Shown here piece by piece: positions 5,368 through 10,346 of a stretch of DNA of 10,346 nucleotides. This DNA is from Propionibacteriaceae bacterium UBA6122 (GTDB taxonomy: Bacteria > Actinomycetota > Actinomycetes > Propionibacteriales > Propionibacteriaceae). A model generated the notes under the pieces. It was not told the origin of the DNA. It did no database searches and saw only the letters and a program-made list of their open reading frames with translations. The DNA is taken from positions 114,576 to 124,921 of the forward strand of contig DIVW01000045.1 of assembly GCA_002428365.1 (NCBI GenBank), given 5' to 3'. The translations under genes were made by a program, and so were the position numbers. Every line of letters starts with the position of its first letter. Position 1 is the first letter of the stretch.

Positions 5368-7494
5368 TCAGCGGATGCGCTGCGAGCGGGTACTGCAGTT
5401 GACGGTGGCATAGCCCGTTTTAGTGATGGTGACGCGCACCCTGAGCATCTTGTTGCGGTAGGACCGCTTGAGCTTCAGTTTCGGTGTGGTCGTTGTCTTC
5501 ACCCGATGGCCATTGACGTACCAGGTGTAGGTGAAACGCGCCCCGGACGGCCAGCCACCGTGCCGCACAGTCATGGTGCGCCCAGCGTAGGGCGCGCCCT
5601 TGTAGCTCGGTCCGCTGGTGTTGACCATGACGCCCGGCTCGATCTTCACCGGATCAGAGCAGGTCCGTGCGGTGGCGAACTCATCCCGGGATCCGGTTCG
5701 GCAGACGGTGATCCGGTGGCCGAAGTCAGCAACGCCGACGCGGAAGGCCTGTGACTCCCAGGAAGTCGAGACATCGCTTCGCACCAGGACGTCGTCGCGA
5801 TACCAATCCACCTGCCAGCTGGTCGGCATCGGGTTCCAAGCGAAGCCCGTATTGCCGTCGAGAACCGACTCCACTTTCGCGTGCTCAGGCAACGAGGGCT
5901 TCATGGTGACGAACTGGCCGATCGCCTCCCGGACGTAGAACGGTGTGATGAACACGTAGTCGGGGGCGCCGCTGAGTTCGTAGGTGCCAGCGGTGGCGAA
6001 GGTGGCTACGCCGTCCTGGCAGGGGGTGGCCGGTGTGATGGTGGGGCAAATGGGATCGCCGGTGACAGAGCGAAGTCCGAAATCAAAGGGCTTCTCCGCC
6101 TTGATGCTGGGGAGGAATGGGACGACCTGAGTTTTCGTTATCGCCTGAACGGTGTCGGGGATCGGGCTGAAGTCCTTGATCTGGTTGTAGGACAGATCGA
6201 CCGACGCGGTGGCGGTTAGTCCGGCCAACCCGCGAACGTCGGTGAGCTGGTTGTGGGACAGGTCGAGCGTCCCTGCCTCGGCAACCGATTCAAGCCCGGG
6301 CTCGGCACCGAGGTTGTTGTATGCCAAGACCACTTTGGCGCCAGCGTGAAGGAGCCCGGGCGCGTCTAGGGAGGTGATCCCCAGATTGGTGGCCGTGAAG
6401 GACTCCAGCTGCATTCCGGTCAATGGGGCCAGGGTCCGAATCCGGTTACCCGATACGTCCAGGGTCGTCAACTGAAGGTCTCGCAGGGGCCCCAGGTCCG
6501 TCAGTGCGGCCTGAGGTACGCGGAGGGTGCGCAGTTCGGTGAGCTCGGAAAAGCTGGCCAACGAGTCGATTTTGCTCGGGCCAGCGGCGAACTCCGCGAG
6601 GTGAGAATCCTGGGACAGGGCCGAGACGTCCTGGAGGTTAGCACTCGATGGCGCCTGAAGCGTGCGAAGCTGCGGGAATGCCTGGATGCCGTCCAGGGTG
6701 GTTAAGGAGCGCGTGTAAAGGGTGGCCTTGGTAGCCGAGCTGGTCGCGGCCAGCTGCGGCAGGCGAGTCAGGGCGGCGTCGTCAATCGTGAGCCAGGTCA
6801 GCGAGTCGGGAAGGCTAAGCTCACTCAGCGTTGAGGCTTGGGATTTCAATGTCAGGTGGGTGATTCCAGGGAACTTGGCGGGCAGTGCGAGTGCGTCCTG
6901 ATTAGGGTCGCGGATGACCACGGTGCGCAGGCTCGGCAGCGACGGAACCGAAGTCGGGTCGAAGGTCGGCCCCAGTCGTAAGTCGAGGCCCCGCAACGAG
7001 GTGAAGCCAGCGAGGAAGCTGTAGTCGGTCACCGCCGGGGCGTCGAGGATGAGGGTGGCGAGGCTGGTCAGAGAAACCAGCGGCGCTGCTTCCTCCAGTT
7101 GTGGGTCCGCCAGTTGTAGGCCGGTCAGGTTCGTGAGTGTGGCGAGCGGTGAAATGTCAGTCGTGGTGAGGTTGCTGATACTGATCCCACGGGCTCCGGT
7201 CAACGCCTGGATGCCGGTGAGATCCGTGATGGAAGCGTTGCGTGAGGAATTGCAGTAGAGGTGGACAAGACGGGCCAAGTTGCTCGCGGTGAGGTCGCCG
7301 GGCAGCTTGTCGTTCGCCAACTGGGAGCTGATGCAAGTCTTCAGGCCTGCGTCGGGGATGCTCACTTCGTCTTCGGCCTGAGCCAGGGTGGCTGGCAGCG
7401 CTGAGGCGAGGACGGCGGTGGCCAGCAAGCCGGCGAAAAGGGTGCGCAAGAGGTGGGTGGCGCCCATGCGGGGGCGCTGCGGAACGATGTTCAC
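5368..7494 (-). CDS. Secreted leucine-rich-repeat protein, internalin-like
   Basis: A 708-residue exported protein. A signal peptide (residues 1-40) has basic residues, a hydrophobic core LFAGLLATAVLASALPATLA and a likely AQA/ED cleavage site. Residues from about 86 to 455 are leucine-rich repeats of about 20-22 residues, for example LTNLTGLQLADPQLEEAAPL, LRDLQLTTLDVSGNRIRTLA and AGTLDLSHNQLTDVRGLAG. This is the pattern of internalin-type binding surfaces. The C-terminus has two beta-rich Ig/Fn3-like modules at about 535-618 and 622-708; the latter includes ARFTYTWYVNGHRVKTTT and resembles tail modules common in secreted actinobacterial proteins. Paired cysteines (C55/C81, C483/C492, C598/C612) suggest disulfides outside the cell. 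There is no LPXTG motif, C-terminal membrane span or lipobox, so it should be released or held non-covalently. The GTG start is preferred because a -10 box lies six bases upstream; an in-frame ATG at 7467 is the alternative. The ligand is unknown. Confidence 0.88.
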   Translation of the reverse strand: MNIVPQRPRMGATHLLRTLFAGLLATAVLASALPATLAQAEDEVSIPDAGLKTCISSQLANDKLPGDLTASNLARLVHLYCNSSRNASITDLTGIQALTGARGISISNLTTTDISPLATLTNLTGLQLADPQLEEAAPLVSLTSLATLILDAPAVTDYSFLAGFTSLRGLDLRLGPTFDPTSVPSLPSLRTVVIRDPNQDALALPAKFPGITHLTLKSQASTLSELSLPDSLTWLTIDDAALTRLPQLAATSSATKATLYTRSLTTLDGIQAFPQLRTLQAPSSANLQDVSALSQDSHLAEFAAGPSKIDSLASFSELTELRTLRVPQAALTDLGPLRDLQLTTLDVSGNRIRTLAPLTGMQLESFTATNLGITSLDAPGLLHAGAKVVLAYNNLGAEPGLESVAEAGTLDLSHNQLTDVRGLAGLTATASVDLSYNQIKDFSPIPDTVQAITKTQVVPFLPSIKAEKPFDFGLRSVTGDPICPTITPATPCQDGVATFATAGTYELSGAPDYVFITPFYVREAIGQFVTMKPSLPEHAKVESVLDGNTGFAWNPMPTSWQVDWYRDDVLVRSDVSTSWESQAFRVGVADFGHRITVCRTGSRDEFATARTCSDPVKIEPGVMVNTSGPSYKGAPYAGRTMTVRHGGWPSGARFTYTWYVNGHRVKTTTTPKLKLKRSYRNKMLRVRVTITKTGYATVNCSTRSQRIR

Positions 7495-7529
7495 GACGGA
7501 ATAATGGCAGCTTGGCGACCGCTGGGGAA
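7495..7529 (-). promoter_or_regulatory. Probable leaderless promoter of the LRR gene
   Basis: On the minus strand CATTAT (7506-7501) lies six bases before the GTG at 7494, which puts the transcription start at the start codon. At the 17-base spacing, the weak -35 is TTCCCC (7529-7524). No ribosome-binding site precedes the GTG. The rest of the 121-base gap up to the kinase stop shows only a weak GCCACT/AGTGGC dyad (7540-7545 and 7563-7568). I see no convincing terminator there, so read-through from the kinase operon is possible. Confidence 0.45.
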
Positions 7530-7615
7530 GCGCTGCGAGGCCACTATGGCCGACCGGACATCAGTGGCACTGGCAACCGCTCCAAGTGTGGCCATCAGCT
7601 TGGCTGCCCACGGGC

Positions 7616-9349
7616 TCACGGCGGGCTCGAAACCGACGGTGTAGGGCCGGGATCGCTCGCGATCGGAGTCGGGTTCGCCACGGTCAAAAACACCGTGCCA
7701 CCGAGGTGAAACAAGACGTTGGCGGCTGGCCGCGACCCGCTGACCACCGCCTCCTCTGGGTAGCCTGCCGGGCTCGACCCGGTGAACCCAGCTGCACTGA
7801 GCGCAGCCCGCGCCTCGGTCACGGTGAGGCCCTCGACGGTAGGGACGATGTTTGAGCCAGAAGCGACGCGAAGGTCGACTTTGGTGCCGGCGGCGACGGA
7901 CCGGCCCGCCTGGGGCGTCTGGCCAAGCACGGTGCCGGCAGCCTGGGCGGACGGAATCCTGGTGATGACCCCCACGGCGAGGCCCGCGGTATTAAGACTG
8001 GCCTCGGCAGCGGCCAGCGAGCCGCTCAGCACCGGAACCTGCACCGACACCACCGCCGTTGCGGTGGGCAGGGCCGACGCTGGAGCACTCGTTGGCGCAG
8101 CCGCAGCCGAGGCAGGGGTTGCGGTCGCCGGACGGGCCGCAGTACCGGTAGCGGTGAAGGCACTCAGCACCGCCAACACGGCCACTCCCGCGATTGCGGC
8201 CACCGCGATGCCCGCCGCCGAACCGCCGGGCTCGGCGGCAACGCCTGAGGCTTGGGCAGGCCGGGGCGTCGGGGCCGAGGTCGCGTTGGCGGGGTTGAGG
8301 TAGTCGAGCGCGGCACGGCGTCCAGTGGCACCCAGCGGGGTGAGCGGTGGCTGGGCGGTCGAGAGCGCGCCGCCATCAATCAACCGGGTGGTCGGGTAGG
8401 CCCGGCCGGTAGTTGCCTCAGCCAGGCCGTGTTCCTGGCGGGTCCAAGCGCCCAGCAGCGCCTCCCGAAAGGCGGCAGCGTCGGCGAAGCGGTCTTCGGG
8501 GCGCTTCGCCATTGCGGTGGTGACCACCCTGTCCAACCGCCGAGCGGTGGGCTGTGAAGCCGACGGCACCGGCGGCGGTGCGGACAGATGCGCGTGGAGC
8601 ACCGCCGCAACGCTGTTGCGCGGAAACGGCGGCGCCGCCGTGAGCGCAAAGTAGAGCACCGCCCCGGCTTGATAGAGGTCACCGGAAGCTCCCACCGGCC
8701 GTCCCGAGGCCTGCTCAGGGGAGAGGTAGGCCAGGTTGCCGACCACCGTGCGCCCCTGACCGGCGTCATCACTCAGCAACAGATCGCTGCCGACGGTGCT
8801 GCGCCCAACCACATCAGCCAAGCCGAAGTCGATCAGCCGAACCAGGTCTGCGCGCACCTCCTTGGTGAGCCAGCCCAGGCCATGCAGGACGACATTGCCC
8901 GGCGAGACGTCCCGGTGGGCCAAGCCGGCCGCGTGGGCCGCCGACAGCCCGTCCAACACCCCGGTCAAGACCGCAACCGCCTCCGCCTCGGAGAGCGGTC
9001 CGGACGCGGCCACGTGCTCGGCCAGGGTCGGGCCGGACGCCAAGTCGAGCGCTATCCAGGGCATCAACACCTCACCGGCGTCGTGCAGACCGAAATCGCG
9101 CACCGCGGCGATGTTGGGGTGGCGCAGCGTGCCCAACCGTCCCGCTTCGGCCAGAAAGGCCTGCCGGGCGCTCTCGGTCGCGCACAGGTGCGGGTGCAGC
9201 ACCTTCAGGGCCACCTGCGAATCGGTGGCTGCTGGGTCCAGATCGTCAGCGCGATACACCGAAGCCGATCCACCAACCCCCAGCAGGGCACCGGGCCGAT
9301 ACCGTCGGCCAAATAGGGACGCATCCAGCGGCGGCGCTGGTTGGTTCAT
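7616..9349 (-). CDS. Transmembrane Ser/Thr protein kinase with two PASTA domains
   Basis: A 577-residue PknB/Stk-type kinase. The cytoplasmic kinase domain (about residues 13-300) has the glycine loop GVGGSASV (24-31), the ATP-binding K49 in ALKV, E68 on helix C, the catalytic loop HRDVSPGN (145-152) with D147, DFG (174-176), and SPE (210-212) as the APE motif. The usual lysine of HRDLKPxN is replaced by S149. A Thr/Pro-rich juxtamembrane stretch leads to one membrane helix (about 378-400), then an Ala/Pro/Thr linker. Two PASTA modules follow (about 434-497 and 498-560) and the protein ends in a Pro/Ser tail. PASTA modules bind muropeptides or lipid II in related kinases. ATG 9349 is chosen because it overlaps the upstream stop as ATGA and begins the kinase domain properly; a longer frame from 9475 would run antisense to nothing recognisable. 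Paralogues of PknA/PknB normally sit with ftsW/rodA and pbp genes; here the neighbour is a transglycosylase. Confidence 0.92.
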   Translation of the reverse strand: MNQPAPPLDASLFGRRYRPGALLGVGGSASVYRADDLDPAATDSQVALKVLHPHLCATESARQAFLAEAGRLGTLRHPNIAAVRDFGLHDAGEVLMPWIALDLASGPTLAEHVAASGPLSEAEAVAVLTGVLDGLSAAHAAGLAHRDVSPGNVVLHGLGWLTKEVRADLVRLIDFGLADVVGRSTVGSDLLLSDDAGQGRTVVGNLAYLSPEQASGRPVGASGDLYQAGAVLYFALTAAPPFPRNSVAAVLHAHLSAPPPVPSASQPTARRLDRVVTTAMAKRPEDRFADAAAFREALLGAWTRQEHGLAEATTGRAYPTTRLIDGGALSTAQPPLTPLGATGRRAALDYLNPANATSAPTPRPAQASGVAAEPGGSAAGIAVAAIAGVAVLAVLSAFTATGTAARPATATPASAAAAPTSAPASALPTATAVVSVQVPVLSGSLAAAEASLNTAGLAVGVITRIPSAQAAGTVLGQTPQAGRSVAAGTKVDLRVASGSNIVPTVEGLTVTEARAALSAAGFTGSSPAGYPEEAVVSGSRPAANVLFHLGGTVFLTVANPTPIASDPGPTPSVSSPP

Positions 9350-10173
9350 TGGCCAGCCTGGGCCGCATAGCGGTTGGCGGCATTGGCGATCTTGTCGACA
9401 TAGGCGCCTGAGTGGTTGTAGGAGAACACCGCGGCCCGCCAGCCGGCGGCAGTTCGCATCGAGCCGGACGCGCACAGATAGCGAGCGGCACTGAGAGCGG
9501 CGTCATCGATCTGGTTGGGGTTGGCGTCGCCGTCGGCGTTCCCGTCCGCCCCCCATCTGCGCCAGGTTGACGGGATGAACTGCATTGGCCCGACCGCGCG
9601 ATCCCAAACCGCGTCGCCGTCCCAGCGGCCCTGATCGGAGTCGCGAATCGCAGCTACGCCCTGTCCGTTCAGCGCTGGGCCGCGAATGGCCTGATCGGTC
9701 TCACCGGTGGCCAGTAGTTGGGCGCCGCCGTGGCTGCCGTGAGCTGATTCGGTCAGCCCGATGGCGGCCAGGGTGTTCCAGGCCAGGCCGCAGTTCGGCT
9801 GTTCCGAGCCCACCTGCACCCCAGCTGAGGCGTAAGCCAGCAAGGCCCGATACGGAATGCCGGTGCGGGTGGCGACCCGTTGTGCCCAGGCCTGGTCGAT
9901 CCGCTTGGTCGGCGCCGGTACCGCAGAACTGGGCTCGACCGAACTTGGCAGCGCCTGGCCGGGTTGCGCCACGGCAGTGGTGGGGTCTTCGGTGGCTGGC
10001 ATGGCTACCGGCACCGGGGCCAGGGCTGCCGCCGAGGTGCGCTGGAAGGCGGCGATGGACAACCCGCCGATGATTGCGGCGACGACGCCCAACACCACCG
10101 CGCTGGCGCCAATGCTGGAGGCAACACCGCGCCAGGCCTGCCAACGTCCGCCGAAGCTCAGTTTGGTCAGCAT
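9346..10173 (-). CDS. Membrane-anchored lytic murein transglycosylase, MltB-like
   Basis: A 275-residue cell-wall hydrolase that would cut glycan strands between MurNAc and GlcNAc to give 1,6-anhydro-muropeptides. The N-terminus holds a basic stretch and one membrane helix (about 19-43), followed by a Pro/Ala/Thr-rich linker (45-90) and an exported catalytic domain. The domain shows AAIGLTESAHGSHGG with likely catalytic E142, RAVGPMQFIPSTWRRWGADG (192-211) and SYNHSGAYVDKI (251-262). These are the signature of the SLT_2/MltB group, known in actinobacteria as lytic murein transglycosylases. C128 and C234 could form a disulfide. The start ATG lies four bases after the pstB stop, with GGTGAG as ribosome-binding site within the pstB end. 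The TGA overlaps the kinase ATG by four bases (ATGA, 9349-9346). The gene is thus locked between the phosphate transporter ATPase and the PASTA kinase in one transcription unit. Confidence 0.9.
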   Translation of the reverse strand: MLTKLSFGGRWQAWRGVASSIGASAVVLGVVAAIIGGLSIAAFQRTSAAALAPVPVAMPATEDPTTAVAQPGQALPSSVEPSSAVPAPTKRIDQAWAQRVATRTGIPYRALLAYASAGVQVGSEQPNCGLAWNTLAAIGLTESAHGSHGGAQLLATGETDQAIRGPALNGQGVAAIRDSDQGRWDGDAVWDRAVGPMQFIPSTWRRWGADGNADGDANPNQIDDAALSAARYLCASGSMRTAAGWRAAVFSYNHSGAYVDKIANAANRYAAQAGQ

Positions 10174-10177
10174 CAGC

Positions 10178-10346
10178 TCACCCGAAGCGGCCGTTGACGT
10201 AGTCGAAAGTGCGCGGGTCCTGGGGCTCGGTGAACATCGATTCGGTGTCGCCGTGCTCCACGATCACGCCCGGTTTGCCCAGGCTGGCCAGGAAGAACGC
10301 ACACTGCTGGGAAACCCGATGGGCCTGCTGCATGTTGTGGGTGACG
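10178..10346 (-). CDS. pstB: Phosphate ABC transporter ATP-binding protein PstB, C-terminal end (cut by window edge)
   Basis: The last 55 codons of the ATPase of the high-affinity phosphate transporter PstSCAB. The visible part begins VTHNMQQAHRVSQQCAFFLA, containing the H-loop histidine and the region after it. It ends DTESMFTEPQDPRTFDYVNG then RFG, the near-invariant PstB ending (DTExxFxxPxDxRTxDYVxGRFG). The Walker A, signature and Walker B motifs lie beyond the window. The gene is followed after four bases by the transglycosylase, whereas phoU is the common neighbour in many bacteria. If transcribed together, the transglycosylase and kinase would fall under phosphate control. Confidence 0.93.
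   Translation of the reverse strand, partial: VTHNMQQAHRVSQQCAFFLASLGKPGVIVEHGDTESMFTEPQDPRTFDYVNGRFG

Noticed and set aside
9350..9475. N-terminal extension of the kinase frame to 9475
   Set aside because: It would overlap the end of the transglycosylase by over 120 bases and encodes Arg/Cys-rich sequence; ATG 9349 has the ATGA coupling.
8588..9494. Two plus-strand open frames opposite the kinase
   Set aside because: Antisense to intact kinase motifs; Arg/Ser/Ala-rich without domain features.
1..10346. Anti-phage defence island or prophage
   Set aside because: No nuclease, methylase, integrase, transposase or phage structural gene is visible, and flanking genes are core functions.

Overview
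The window looks like chromosomal DNA from a high-GC Gram-positive bacterium (Actinomycetota). The clues are GC-rich codon choice, GTG starts, apparently leaderless starts with TANNNT-type -10 boxes a few bases upstream, and a PASTA-type Ser/Thr kinase. A Propionibacteriales relative is a guess; nothing in the sequence fixes the genus. Both ends cut through recognisable housekeeping genes: the 5' end of typA/bipA on the left and the 3' end of pstB on the right, both on the minus strand.

Left part (1-2100): typA/bipA and an AMP-forming acyl-CoA synthetase/4-coumarate-CoA-ligase-like gene diverge from a structured, GC-rich spacer of about 246 bases. The synthetase is followed by a compact cluster of inverted and tandem 12-26 base repeats (2111-2227) that resembles a REP-type element and ends in a terminator-like hairpin. 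Next comes a plus-strand pair whose stop and start codons overlap (2320-3956): a six-span membrane protein and a membrane-anchored alpha/beta-hydrolase-like protein with a GWSGG nucleophile elbow.

Middle (3957-7494): a spacer of 289 bases carries two identical 18-base repeats. It is followed by a plus-strand dynamin/IRG-like GTPase with a hydrophobic DUF697-like C-terminus. This gene converges on a large secreted leucine-rich-repeat protein on the minus strand, and the two stop codons touch inside one TGATCA.

Right part (7495-10346): a tight minus-strand row reads pstB, then a membrane-anchored lytic transglycosylase, then a PASTA Ser/Thr kinase, with gaps of +4 and -4 bases. This suggests that a wall-cleaving enzyme and a putative wall-fragment-sensing kinase are co-expressed at the end of a phosphate-transport operon. 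It is the most interesting arrangement here. The LRR gene lies downstream on the same strand but probably has its own leaderless promoter. I saw no CRISPR array, tRNA, rRNA, transposase or obvious defence system.
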